This document shows positions 17,684 to 27,035 of a DNA stretch of 32,407 bases, piece by piece. The notes beneath the pieces are model-generated. The model had not been told where the DNA came from. It saw nothing but the letters and a program-made list of their open reading frames with translations, and did not search any database. The position numbers and the translations under genes are program-made. How positions within the stretch are numbered: position 1 is the stretch's first letter; each line of letters starts with the position of its first letter. The stretch is from Thermoguttaceae bacterium (GTDB lineage: Bacteria > Planctomycetota > Planctomycetia > Pirellulales > Thermoguttaceae): assembly GCA_028695965.1 (NCBI GenBank), contig JAQVHZ010000025.1:1-32407 (forward strand), written 5' to 3'.

Positions 17684-17998
17684 TTACGGCGCCGCGTCCG
17701 GACGGACGATTTCGTCCAGTCCGAACAACATGATCTTTTCTTCCTCCGCAAAGCGCCGCAGTTCGTCGCAGAAGCCGCTTTTCGAAAAGAGGCAGTAGTG
17801 GATCGCCGCGTCTTGTACGGGCGGCGCGTACTTCGAGCGCATATGATGAAACTCCGCTAAATCGAAAGGCGCGTTTCTGTATTTGCATTCGCCGAGCAAG
17901 ATCTGTCTCTTGGTCGAATCGAGCGCCATGACGTCGAGCTCCTCGTTTTTATCCCACCAACGTCCGATTTGCGTGAAATGAAAGGGGAGCTGATCGGC
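17684..17998 (-). pseudogene. C-terminal remnant of a DUF234-type AAA ATPase
   Basis: About 100 residues read ADQLPFHFTQIGRWWDKNEELDV followed by LLGECKYRNAPFDLAEFHHM, and end FGLDEIVRPDAAP. This is the DUF234 nuclease-like C-terminal domain of the archaeal-type AAA ATPases, where IGRWW, an Asp and the GECK motif form the PD-(D/E)XK-like core. The frame is open upstream to 18319, but that part is unrelated sequence and crosses a perfect inverted repeat. The AAA domain with its Walker motifs is entirely missing, so this is a 3' fragment. Complete members are about 460 residues and are often mobile or defence-associated. Confidence 0.7.
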
Positions 17999-18045
17999 AA
18001 CGGCGGCAGTAAGACTATACCCGCTGATTTTGAAAAGGTCCAAGT

Positions 18046-18078
18046 ATCTAATCACGATTATACTAATCGTGATTAGAT
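18046..18078. repeat. Perfect 15-bp inverted repeat at the remnant boundary
   Basis: ATCTAATCACGATTA (18046-18060), spacer TAC, and its exact complement TAATCGTGATTAGAT (18064-18078). It is A/T-rich, unlike the GC-rich terminators elsewhere, and lies just beyond the point where the DUF234 homology ends. It may be an operator, a recombination scar or the end of a small element. Confidence 0.9.
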
Positions 18079-18366
18079 GTTTTGGGGCGCTGAATCGGTT
18101 GTGGTTGTTGGCGCTTGCTAAACGGCAAACACCTCGACGGGCAAGAGATTCAATTCGGATAGACTTGACTTTTACATCAGTCTTGTGGATAATCAACGAA
18201 GTCGGGAAGAAACGCTGGGCGCCAAAAAGAAGTTCGGAGAGACTCGGCGATATTACGCCGAGTTTCTGTCGACCCCGGGCGTGAGGATTTCGAACGACCA
18301 GGTTTCCTAAGGTCCGCAAATGGCCGAGCTCAGCTCGAACAACTTATAAATAGAGGTTTATTCACT

Positions 18367-21300
18367 ATGGAAAAAGGCGCTGCCGCTATTCACCGACACT
18401 TGATAAGCGAACTTCAACGCTACGTTCAAACGCAGTATTTCGGCAGAACGCCCATTTTGTTCGACGCGCTTGCGGAGACGCTGGAACAAGAAGGCGTCTT
18501 GTATTCCAAGCCCTATGTTGAAGCGTCGCCGGTCTACAAAAAAGTGAACGACGGGTTCCAAGGGCTGAACGTTTCCCCATGGCTCAAAGAGTTTTTCAAG
18601 CGCCTTGCCGACAACAGACTTGGCGTCTATCCCGACCCGTACCTTCATCAGCTGAGTTCCCTAGCGGCGATCGAAGAAGGAAAGGACCTCTTCGTGTCGA
18701 CCGGAACTGGTTCTGGTAAAACAGAATGCTTCATTTGGCCGCTCTTGGCAAAGCTCACGACCGAGGCAAGAGAACGCCCGGAAAGTTGGAGTCAACGCGG
18801 TATCCGCGCAGTCGCTATGTACCCGATGAACGCGCTCGTTGCGGACCAAATCAGCCGTCTGCGCCGCCTGATTGGGGATAGAGGCGACCGATTTGTCTCA
18901 ATCTTTCGCGAATATGCCGGAGACGACGCGCGTCGACCGCAATTCGGGTCCTATACGGGCAGGACGCCTTATCCCGGCGGCAGGCCGATCAAGTCGCGCG
19001 ATAAAAACTTGGCAAAAGAATTTACTGAATTATTAAATACAAAGGAAACGAGTCCTGATTATTATGAGCAGCTCGTTCACGAGGGACGTTTCCCCGCGAA
19101 AAAGGATCTGGAAGCTTTTGTTGAGAACCTGAATAACAGCGTCCATCAAGGCGATCCAGAAGACGCCGAATTAATCACGCGGTTCGAGATGCAGGAGAGT
19201 TGTCCGGATATCTTCATTACCAACTATTCTATGCTCGAACTGACATTACTGCGTCCCTTAGAGCAAAAGCTCTGGGACGCGACGAGAAATTGGTTGAATA
19301 GCGATCCTGCGAACAAGTTGCTCTTTATCATCGACGAAGCTCATATGTATCGCGGGTCCTCCGGCGGGGAAATTGCGCTCCTGCTGAGGCGGTTCTTCTA
19401 CAAATTACGAATCGATCGCTCCCGCGTCCAGTTCATCTTGACAACGGCAAGTATGCCGAACTCAACTGAACAGGATCTTGAAGCGCGACGAAATTTTGCC
19501 CACGCCTTGACCGCGTTGGACGACGATACCGAAACATTTTGCTACCTGACGGGCGAACGCGAAGAGATTTCAGCCGAGGGCGCGTTGGATATGCCCTTGG
19601 AAATCCTCGAGGACGTCGACATAGAGAAGCTGGAGTGGTCAAAGGAGGATCGTTTCGAAGAACTCAACAAGTTCTGTAAAAGCCTCAGCGGAAAATCGTT
19701 TAGTTCTTTTAAAGAGGCGTCGGCGTGGGCGTTCGAGCGCCTGAGCGATTATCGAGTTTTTCAGCGTCTCTTTAAGGCTTGCCGAGGTTCTACCGCGTCC
19801 CTAGACGAACTGGCGTCGACAATATTTCCCGGCGTCGACGAGGTCCGCGCCGCGCGATGCGTCGACGCGCTACTCGCTATCGCTCCGCTTGCAAAAAACA
19901 GCGCCGACGAAGCGCTCTTTCCCGCGCGTATGCATATGCTATTTCGCGGTTTAAGGGGCGTTTACGCCTGCCTCAACGAGAACTGCCCTAAGAGCCGTTC
20001 GGACGGAAAAATAACCTTGGGCGAAATCTTCATCGACAAGGATAAAAATCCAACCTGTCCGCATTGCCATTGTCAGGTTTATGAACTTATCAACGATAGG
20101 CGCTGCGGAGCGCTCTACGTTCGAGGTTTCATGACAGATAACGACTACAACAATGGAAGCGGGGTGTTGTGGCAAGAATCAGGTCGTTTGTTCGACAACG
20201 AAGCAATCACAGAACTTCAACTTTACATCCCCAGCCCTGAATACAAGCCTCTCGGAAAGGGCGAAACGAGACCCATGCCATGTTATCTGGACTTAAGGCT
20301 AGGCAAACTCTATTTGAACTGCGACGACTCGTATGACGGCTTGCCCGGCTTTAGGAAACTTTATTATACCAGCTATACGAAAAAAGGACGACCAGACGTC
20401 CGCTCCTTTTCAACGTGTCCGCATTGTCAAATGCAACTGAGCCGGATGGATTTAACAGACTTTGCGGTCAGAGGAAACCAGGCGTTCTACAATCTTGTCT
20501 TGACCCAATTTAACATTCAACCCCCTGTCGTCCGCAACAGCGCCGACCCCGAAAAGGATTTGCTTCTGCGCCCGAATCAAGGACGCAAAGTTTTAATCTT
20601 TTCCGATAGTCGGCAACAGGCTGCAAGGTTGGCGCGAGATATGTCTTCGGCGTCCGATTTCACGACGACGCGCCAGTTGTTCATAGCGGCTCTTGCTGAA
20701 GCGGCGAACGCCGAAGAAGAGACGTCCCTCAATGCGCTTTATCCTTACTTCTTACTTCAAACGGCGGAGAGGAATATCGTCTTATTCTCCAAAGATGATC
20801 GCGTTAGGTTTCTTGAAGATCAGCGCAAAGTAGACGTCGATAAGTTTGAGAGACGACGGCGGCTTCGCCAAACGATCTGTTTCGACGATTCGCCCGCTTC
20901 CATGAAGGAGCAAATACTTCGTTGCTATTGCGGCGCCTATAACACCCTGATGGACGCCGGACTATCTTGGATCGAACCGCTCGACGAAGTTGTCGACTAC
21001 ATTTGCGAGGACCTGCTCGACGAGGGCGTTGACGTTGATAAAAACACGGTTCTGGAAGTCTTCAACGCTTGGTATCAAGAAGTCAATGAAAACGTCGCCC
21101 TTGGACAGCATATTTCCGACGTGCAGCGGCTCAATGTCTCGAGGACGTTTAGTTACCTATACGGTTTCGAGTCGGGTTGGAAATTTAGCAAATCGATAGT
21201 TAACGCTTTTAAATGGTCTCAAGACGAGAGCGAAGCGTGGCGAGACGTCTTTACCGACCATCTTCTCCGCAAGGGCTCCTCTCAAGAAACGAAAGAGCGT

Positions 21301-23715
21301 TATTATGTCCCGCTTAGCGAGGTGAAAGCGTGTTACGATCCCGAACATATCTGGTATCGTTGTTCCAAGTGCGCCAAGTTCAGTCCTTATCTTCTGAAAG
21401 GAACGTGTCCGTTTTGCAGGTCCGGCGAGACAAAAAAATTTGGAAAGGAAGAACTCGACCAAGCCCTCGCTTTTTGGCGCGCGCCCTGTCTTAGCGTTCT
21501 CGACAACCCGGACGCTCCTTTGAGAACGATTAATATCGAGGAACATACGGCGCAGCTTTCTTCCGAAAGAATCGAAGATAATTTACGTTCGAGGACTGAA
21601 AAATACGAACTGCGTTTTCAAGATATTACCAATCCGAAAGAAAACGAGACGCCTGTCGATATTCTTAGCTGTACGACGACGATGGAAGTTGGCGTCGATA
21701 TCGGCTCCTTAACCGCCGTAGGATTGCGCAATATGCCGCCAATGCGCGAGAATTACCAACAGCGCGCCGGACGCGCCGGTCGGCGCGGAACGAGTCTTTC
21801 GACGATCGTTGGGTTCTGCGACCTTGGTCCGCATGACACGCTCTACTTCAACAATCCCACCCCGATGTTTCGCGGCGACCCGCGCCGACCTTTCATTGAC
21901 GTCAATAATGAGCGATTGGTTGCGCGTCATCTGGGCATGATCGCGCTGCAAGAATTTTTGTGCAAATGTGGCGAAAGCCTTGATCGCGTTCCGACATTGT
22001 ATTTTGTCGACAAATTATTGCCAGAGTTTGAGAGCTTTTTGAGCGGCTATGAGGTAGGCGATTCAACGATGCTTGTGCCGAAAGACGCCCAAGGCGAGCC
22101 GCCGCTGCGCTATAAAGAGGAGTTAATCGAAGCGTTGCGCGATTTGAAGTTGAAGTGCAGCGAACATCCGGAATTGTATCTCGTTGATACTTGGCAAAGG
22201 AAAGAGTCAGACTCTAAAGGCGCTGCGCCCACAGAGAGAGGAACGTCTTCTGGTTCTCCTTACTTTGCGAGTGAAAATAGCCAACCGTTGCTCGATACTC
22301 TTTACAACGAAGGGGCAGTTCCGTCCTATTCGTTCCCTCGAGACGTCGTCGCCTTTACTGTTGTCGATACCGAACAGGGAAGATATCGGGTAAAACATGA
22401 GGTCCAGCGTTCGATTAATATTGCCGTCAGCGAATACGCGCCGGGACGCTCGATCGTCGTCGATAAGCAGACGTACCAGATTGGCGGGTTTCTCAATCCG
22501 AGGGTTCTGAACAACTATACGAAAGCGTCTTCGCCCGCAAAGGCATATATGACCGACCCAAGCTACGTAAAAAGGGTTATGGAGTGCTCTTGCGGATGGT
22601 TTGGCCTAGCGGAAGACGTCCGAGACGTTTGTCCTTTTTGCCAAAAATCGACCGACTTGACGCCTGCGACGCCTATGCTGCGTCCATGGGGGTTTGCACC
22701 CGTCAACGGCAGAGATATTCAGGAAGCCCAGCTTGAAGAAAAGTATACGACGGCGTTGCCCCCTATCTACTCGACTATTGGTTCCGCCGACAAAACTCAC
22801 CCCGTGGAAGGGTATGTGCGTTTGCGCCAAAGCACACTAAAGAACCAACGAATTGTAATTGTCAATAAAGGCGAGAACGGTTTCGGGTTTATGGTCTGCG
22901 AGGATTGCGGAGCGGCTATGCCTGGAAACGACAGCGTTGTTTTGAATAAGGTTGATCGCCCTTATCTTGGAATCCGAGGAGGAGCTTGTAAACATAGAAA
23001 TTGCGTCAACGTCAATATCGGCTGCGATTTCATTACTGACATGATGGTGTTGGAATTCGACGTCGGTTCGCGTCTTCTCAATTTGTCCGAAAAGTCCGAG
23101 GATTGGTTGTTCCGCGCTGGGACGTCCCTTGCCGAAGCGATTCGCTTAACAGTCAGTAAGGAACTTGACGTTGATTTCTCGGAATTTGCCGCAGGAAGCC
23201 GGATTCGGGGATCTTCCGAGGGGCAATTAGTCGACGTCTACTTGTACGACTCTTTGACTGGCGGAGCAGGGTACTCCGTAGAGCTGGAGAATTCGATCGT
23301 TTCCATTTTAGAAAAGACGCGCGAATTCTTAGAAGGCTGTCAGTGCGGCAGCGCGTGTTATTCTTGTCTGAAACATTATCACAACCGGTTTACTCATGCG
23401 TACTTAGACCGATTAGCCGCGTTGCAGCTCTTGAATTGGGGGTATAACGAACAAGTTGAAGAACCGTCGTTGGAACATACGCGCGAATGCCTGAAGCCCC
23501 TTCAAGGCTTTTTTGAAAGCGAAGGATATCGACTAGAAGAGGATTCCGACTCTATTCGAATTGCCTATGGCAATAAGACAAAAGAACTTGTCGCATTACC
23601 GGAGATGCTCGCAACGATAGCTTCTTCCGATACTATTTATGTAAGGGACGGATTGCTTAAACGCTCCAAGCCGCTTGCCGTCGACGTCATCAAAAGAGCC
23701 TTAGGCGGTTTCTGA
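18367..23715 (+). CDS. Giant DEAH helicase with DUF1998/MZB tail (DruE-like architecture)
   Basis: A 1782-residue superfamily 2 helicase. Motifs in order: Walker A STGTGSGKT at 111-119, DEAH at 323-326, TTAS of motif III shortly after, VLIFSDSRQQAARLARDM from 742, the motif V region CTTTMEVGVDIGS from 1102, and motif VI QRAGRAGRRG at 1132-1141. Between the RecA lobes lie cysteine pairs (C535/C540 with CPHC soon after; C999/C1002 with C1014/C1017) that look like zinc ribbons. The C-terminus has the MrfA zinc-binding (DUF1998) signature with C1658, C1660, C1664 and C1667, followed by H and LDR. This combination is known from YprA/MrfA repair helicases and, at this size, from DruE of Druantia and other defence helicases. 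It should be an ATP-driven nucleic-acid translocase. No Shine-Dalgarno sequence is strong. It converges with the three-gene operon 23763-28985, its likely partner set. Confidence 0.9.
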   Translation: MEKGAAAIHRHLISELQRYVQTQYFGRTPILFDALAETLEQEGVLYSKPYVEASPVYKKVNDGFQGLNVSPWLKEFFKRLADNRLGVYPDPYLHQLSSLAAIEEGKDLFVSTGTGSGKTECFIWPLLAKLTTEARERPESWSQRGIRAVAMYPMNALVADQISRLRRLIGDRGDRFVSIFREYAGDDARRPQFGSYTGRTPYPGGRPIKSRDKNLAKEFTELLNTKETSPDYYEQLVHEGRFPAKKDLEAFVENLNNSVHQGDPEDAELITRFEMQESCPDIFITNYSMLELTLLRPLEQKLWDATRNWLNSDPANKLLFIIDEAHMYRGSSGGEIALLLRRFFYKLRIDRSRVQFILTTASMPNSTEQDLEARRNFAHALTALDDDTETFCYLTGEREEISAEGALDMPLEILEDVDIEKLEWSKEDRFEELNKFCKSLSGKSFSSFKEASAWAFERLSDYRVFQRLFKACRGSTASLDELASTIFPGVDEVRAARCVDALLAIAPLAKNSADEALFPARMHMLFRGLRGVYACLNENCPKSRSDGKITLGEIFIDKDKNPTCPHCHCQVYELINDRRCGALYVRGFMTDNDYNNGSGVLWQESGRLFDNEAITELQLYIPSPEYKPLGKGETRPMPCYLDLRLGKLYLNCDDSYDGLPGFRKLYYTSYTKKGRPDVRSFSTCPHCQMQLSRMDLTDFAVRGNQAFYNLVLTQFNIQPPVVRNSADPEKDLLLRPNQGRKVLIFSDSRQQAARLARDMSSASDFTTTRQLFIAALAEAANAEEETSLNALYPYFLLQTAERNIVLFSKDDRVRFLEDQRKVDVDKFERRRRLRQTICFDDSPASMKEQILRCYCGAYNTLMDAGLSWIEPLDEVVDYICEDLLDEGVDVDKNTVLEVFNAWYQEVNENVALGQHISDVQRLNVSRTFSYLYGFESGWKFSKSIVNAFKWSQDESEAWRDVFTDHLLRKGSSQETKERYYVPLSEVKACYDPEHIWYRCSKCAKFSPYLLKGTCPFCRSGETKKFGKEELDQALAFWRAPCLSVLDNPDAPLRTINIEEHTAQLSSERIEDNLRSRTEKYELRFQDITNPKENETPVDILSCTTTMEVGVDIGSLTAVGLRNMPPMRENYQQRAGRAGRRGTSLSTIVGFCDLGPHDTLYFNNPTPMFRGDPRRPFIDVNNERLVARHLGMIALQEFLCKCGESLDRVPTLYFVDKLLPEFESFLSGYEVGDSTMLVPKDAQGEPPLRYKEELIEALRDLKLKCSEHPELYLVDTWQRKESDSKGAAPTERGTSSGSPYFASENSQPLLDTLYNEGAVPSYSFPRDVVAFTVVDTEQGRYRVKHEVQRSINIAVSEYAPGRSIVVDKQTYQIGGFLNPRVLNNYTKASSPAKAYMTDPSYVKRVMECSCGWFGLAEDVRDVCPFCQKSTDLTPATPMLRPWGFAPVNGRDIQEAQLEEKYTTALPPIYSTIGSADKTHPVEGYVRLRQSTLKNQRIVIVNKGENGFGFMVCEDCGAAMPGNDSVVLNKVDRPYLGIRGGACKHRNCVNVNIGCDFITDMMVLEFDVGSRLLNLSEKSEDWLFRAGTSLAEAIRLTVSKELDVDFSEFAAGSRIRGSSEGQLVDVYLYDSLTGGAGYSVELENSIVSILEKTREFLEGCQCGSACYSCLKHYHNRFTHAYLDRLAALQLLNWGYNEQVEEPSLEHTRECLKPLQGFFESEGYRLEEDSDSIRIAYGNKTKELVALPEMLATIASSDTIYVRDGLLKRSKPLAVDVIKRALGGF

Positions 23716-23726
23716 CGCCAAGAAGA

Positions 23727-23761
23727 GACCGCGCGTTATGCACTTCTAACGACGCGCGGTC
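23727..23761. terminator. Hairpin between helicase and convergent operon
   Basis: GACCGCGCG (23727-23735) and CGCGCGGTC (23753-23761) form a perfect 9-bp stem with a 17-nt loop, in the 47 bp between the two stop codons. T-rich flanks are weak. Likely a shared bidirectional terminator. Confidence 0.65.
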
Positions 23762-23762
23762 G

Positions 23763-24998
23763 TTACTCTTTCGACCCGACTCTTATCGTATAGCCAAGTT
23801 TTTCCAAATAGGCTTCAATTGGAGGGTAGAGTTCTTTAGAAACGCGCCGTCTAAAATTTTGTCCTACTTTTTTAAAACCCTCTTCCGACCAGCTGTACAG
23901 CTTAATGAAGGAGAGCTCGACAGGTGGAAGGAGGTAGCCGAAATCAAGCGAAACAGTACTGCTGCCGATCGTTACGCGAATCTCGGGCAGCGTTCCGCGG
24001 TTGGCTAGAAGCGCGCTGGCAATCCGAATGTATTCGCGCGAGCCGTTCCGAGGACGGCGGTGTTCCGGGTTCGTTTCATAGGAAGACAAACTGAGAATCT
24101 TGTGCCGATTCCCCTCTTTTCTAAAGAGGAAATAGCGTTCTTGTCCACGATTTCCAAATCGACCCAGGGATAACTTTTGGTCGCGCGGGGCAGGCGGGTC
24201 TAGCCAATAGGGTCCCCACCTCTTGATAGATCGCGGCTGCATACGAAGAAATTTCGCGGCGTCAGGAAGATCCCCGTACTCTCCTTCGGCGTCAAAACGC
24301 GTCTCTAGGTGTTGATAATACTCAGCGTACGATTCCTGTTGCAGGTCATAGAGCTTCGCGAAATTGATGACGGCGTTCGTCTTCTTTTGAACGAAGAGCC
24401 AGTTCCCCAAACCGCTGACGTGAAAGAGTTCTCCCGGCGAGATTCCCCGTATTAGCTGGACGTCTTGGCTCAAATTGATCGTTAGGCGACGCGCTGGCGC
24501 CAGGTAATAATTCTTCTTGTAGTACGAGCCCGTCTGGATATAGAGGTCGAGAATCTCGTTGATATAGTCGTCCCAATTTCCGAATTTTGAATAGTCGCAA
24601 ACGTCCTGTTCTTCGCTTGGTTCCGCTGTTTGACTTGGCGCGCCGGAGTATACTTGTTTTATCAGGTTCTCAACGTCGCCAGGAAAATAATCTTTAAGCG
24701 CCGACTCATATTGCGTGTAGTAGGCGTAACACAATTTTTTGACAAAACGTTTCCAATAGACGTCCGAAACCATAGAATCTGCGTCGTTTTCCCTACGCCG
24801 CATAGCGCTTTCTCGCGACTGTTGGGAATAGACTTCGTCGATTGTGGGATCGTATTTGTTCCAAAGGCACGCAGACGCCATCACGCCGATTATGCTGTAC
24901 ACGACGCGGCTCGTCCAAGATTCCTCTGTTTCGTCGTCCTCTTGGAAAATGTGCAGTTCTTCCGCTCGACTATTGATAAGATCCGTGAGTTGACTCAT
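23763..24998 (-). CDS. Unrecognised protein, third gene of the helicase-linked operon
   Basis: A 411-residue soluble protein; no signal peptide, membrane segment or nucleotide-binding motif is seen. The N-terminal third is helical and acidic (LTDLINSRAEELHIFQEDDETEESW), with an Arg-rich stretch, SRESAMRRRENDADS, near residue 65. The middle contains a Tyr-rich part (YIQTGSYYKKNYYLAPARR), and the last third is basic with SIKRWGPYWLDPPAPRDQK and a terminal FRRRVSKELYPPIEAYLEKLGY. The high content of Trp, Tyr and Arg would suit nucleic-acid or protein binding. I do not recognise the family. It lies 25 bp after the stop of the coiled-coil gene on the same strand and ends 47 bp from the convergent helicase gene. 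The ribosome-binding site is poor, so translation may depend on the upstream gene. Confidence 0.8.
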   Translation of the reverse strand: MSQLTDLINSRAEELHIFQEDDETEESWTSRVVYSIIGVMASACLWNKYDPTIDEVYSQQSRESAMRRRENDADSMVSDVYWKRFVKKLCYAYYTQYESALKDYFPGDVENLIKQVYSGAPSQTAEPSEEQDVCDYSKFGNWDDYINEILDLYIQTGSYYKKNYYLAPARRLTINLSQDVQLIRGISPGELFHVSGLGNWLFVQKKTNAVINFAKLYDLQQESYAEYYQHLETRFDAEGEYGDLPDAAKFLRMQPRSIKRWGPYWLDPPAPRDQKLSLGRFGNRGQERYFLFRKEGNRHKILSLSSYETNPEHRRPRNGSREYIRIASALLANRGTLPEIRVTIGSSTVSLDFGYLLPPVELSFIKLYSWSEEGFKKVGQNFRRRVSKELYPPIEAYLEKLGYTIRVGSKE

Positions 24999-25023
24999 TG
25001 ATATGCGGTTCTATGTGCGTAAC

Positions 25024-27003
25024 TTAAAATTGTGTGAAAATTTTTAACATTTCTGGCGTTAGTTGCTGACTGTTTTCCTGGACAATTTTGTCAAATAATT
25101 CGCGTTTGCCTGTTAATACTGCGTAGGGATAAAAGCTTAAAATACAATAATAGAGGAACTTTGTTTCGGGTTTGTCAAGAATCTTTTGGAGAATTGACGA
25201 TGTAATGTTTTTTGTACGACGACGCATCTTTAGATGGTCGGCTTGTAGTTTATAGTTCCCGTCTTGGTCGCTTGAATATTCATCTTCTTTGAAATTCTCA
25301 GTACGAACTCCGACGTATACTTTTTCTGATTGAACGATTTCCGCCATTACGAACGCGTCTGTAACTAGAGGAAGGACGTAATCATACAAACCTTCAGGTT
25401 CAAATTGTAAATCAGTGGCAAACGGCGTGAGCAAAATGACCGTTTTAGTCCTTTGGGCTATTTTCAGAATCAGGCGCTCGAACCATGCGCCGTTGAAGGG
25501 CGTCGTAACGACAAGGACGTTCTCAGAATCGGCAAAAGCTAGATCGAGCGTCTCCTTGTTCCAATCGCCGCTGCACTCAAGAAGGTCGGGCGTTTTGCCG
25601 GAAACGACGAGGGAAAACGCTTCTGCTAATCTCATGCCTTCAGGACCAGCTAACAATAGCGAAAGGCGGCGCGCGTAGATAGAGTAGAGAAAACTACTTA
25701 GCATAAAAGACAAATCTTTATCCAAGTCTTTGTTAACAAGTTCGGTAATCGCATCGTCTATAGTGCAAATCGCGTCATCTCCTTCCGTCAGTTCTCTTTC
25801 TTCCGCAGACTCCGGTATTATTCCCGGCGTGAAGAGCACGGCGGCGCTTGGCGTCGTTCTTTGTGAATGAGCGCTTAAAAAAGGTAAGAGATGGGAGAGC
25901 GTTTCAGCGTAATAGGCGCTTGAGCTCGTCTGCAACTCGAGGATTTTATCGTCGATTCTCTCTAGGAAACTCTCTTGGAATTCGCGTTGTTCCTCCCTTT
26001 CCAGACGTACTGCTTCGGTATCTTCCACTAGTGACAAGAGTTCCTTTTCCATAGCAGCTTGTTCTTCCTTTTTTTTCTCTATTTCCATAATTAGCTCCGT
26101 TCTTTGGTTTTCTAAGCGAGTCTCGACTATTTCAAGACAGCGGTTAAAGAGCTCTTGGTCTTTTTCAATGACAGCTCCAAGAATTTGCACGTCGGTAACG
26201 TCGCTGACAAAGGGAATCCGTCCTAAAAAATTGTCAACGTGCTTTTTGGCTTCTTCTACGCTCATGGGGCTGGCATAGGCCGCGACTTCTTCGTAGACAT
26301 TGCCAAGCTGCGCAAGCTCTAAGAGGTTTTCAACCGTTTGCAATGCGGCGCCATTGAGGTTACGCTTGAGCCGATTGTTAATGACTTTGGCGATAATGTT
26401 GCGTAAGTTAAGAAGGAGGGAACTCGTGTTTTGAGGATGGAGCGTGTAATAAAACGTGTGCGACGTTTTGGCAACTCGATTTTCACATTCTATTAATTGA
26501 TGCTCTGAAATATTATCAATTAATAAGAGTTTTAGAAATCTGTTCTTTAGCCGCACATTGCCCACCATTTCTGCAAGGTCGTTTGCCTCAACAATAATTC
26601 CGCTACTATCTCTTGCTATAAAAAGAGTTCGGCAACTTGGCATGGCGATTTCGATTCCATCGGCTTTTAATCGTTTGACTATTTGACGGTGCGTTTCCGC
26701 CCAGGAACAGCGAATCGCTTTAATAGGGGTTTCGTAAGACAAGGAAGCAGTTACATAATCTGCCTTTGGATCATTTTTACTGGGAGTCGCCGACCATTCC
26801 CAGAGGCTTATCTCCGCGTCTTTCGATTCTCCCGGAAGATAAATGCTTTCGCGATTCTCGAAAATTGAGGGCATAGCTAAATCACGTTCAAATTTACAAA
26901 TGGTTTTATCTTCTTTGACGTCGCAAAGACGAAACCCTCGTAAGCGCCCCTGGGAGTCCGTGTAGGTTTCGCAAATGGATACTGCGGAAAAATCATTATT
27001 CAT
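25024..27003 (-). CDS. Coiled-coil protein with degenerate P-loop-like domain
   Basis: A 659-residue protein from the ATG at 27003, which has AAGGGA seven bases upstream; an in-frame TTG at 27033 is less likely. Residues about 300-350 form a strong coiled coil (ETRLENQRTELIMEIEKKKE and onwards, Glu/Lys/Gln-rich). The C-terminal part starts RRLSLLLAGPEGMRLAEAF (about 446-464), which has the beta-strand and turn of a Walker A segment but AGPEGMR in place of GxxxxGK(S/T). Strands VLVVTTPFNG and KTVILLTPFATD follow at the spacing expected for an AAA/P-loop fold. It looks like a pseudo-ATPase. The N-terminal 250 residues are unrecognised. It follows the CoiA-like gene and precedes the 411-residue gene, so the three are one operon. 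Confidence 0.8.
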   Translation of the reverse strand: MNNDFSAVSICETYTDSQGRLRGFRLCDVKEDKTICKFERDLAMPSIFENRESIYLPGESKDAEISLWEWSATPSKNDPKADYVTASLSYETPIKAIRCSWAETHRQIVKRLKADGIEIAMPSCRTLFIARDSSGIIVEANDLAEMVGNVRLKNRFLKLLLIDNISEHQLIECENRVAKTSHTFYYTLHPQNTSSLLLNLRNIIAKVINNRLKRNLNGAALQTVENLLELAQLGNVYEEVAAYASPMSVEEAKKHVDNFLGRIPFVSDVTDVQILGAVIEKDQELFNRCLEIVETRLENQRTELIMEIEKKKEEQAAMEKELLSLVEDTEAVRLEREEQREFQESFLERIDDKILELQTSSSAYYAETLSHLLPFLSAHSQRTTPSAAVLFTPGIIPESAEERELTEGDDAICTIDDAITELVNKDLDKDLSFMLSSFLYSIYARRLSLLLAGPEGMRLAEAFSLVVSGKTPDLLECSGDWNKETLDLAFADSENVLVVTTPFNGAWFERLILKIAQRTKTVILLTPFATDLQFEPEGLYDYVLPLVTDAFVMAEIVQSEKVYVGVRTENFKEDEYSSDQDGNYKLQADHLKMRRRTKNITSSILQKILDKPETKFLYYCILSFYPYAVLTGKRELFDKIVQENSQQLTPEMLKIFTQF

Positions 27004-27035
27004 GAGAGGATCCCTTTTGTAATAGCGCTGCAACG

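Noticed and set aside
18367-23715. Interpretation of the helicase as a Cas3 or Cas10-linked protein because of the nearby CRISPR array
   Set aside because: No HD nuclease domain and the C-terminal DUF1998 cysteines are those of MrfA/DruE-type helicases; it is also 15 kb from the array.
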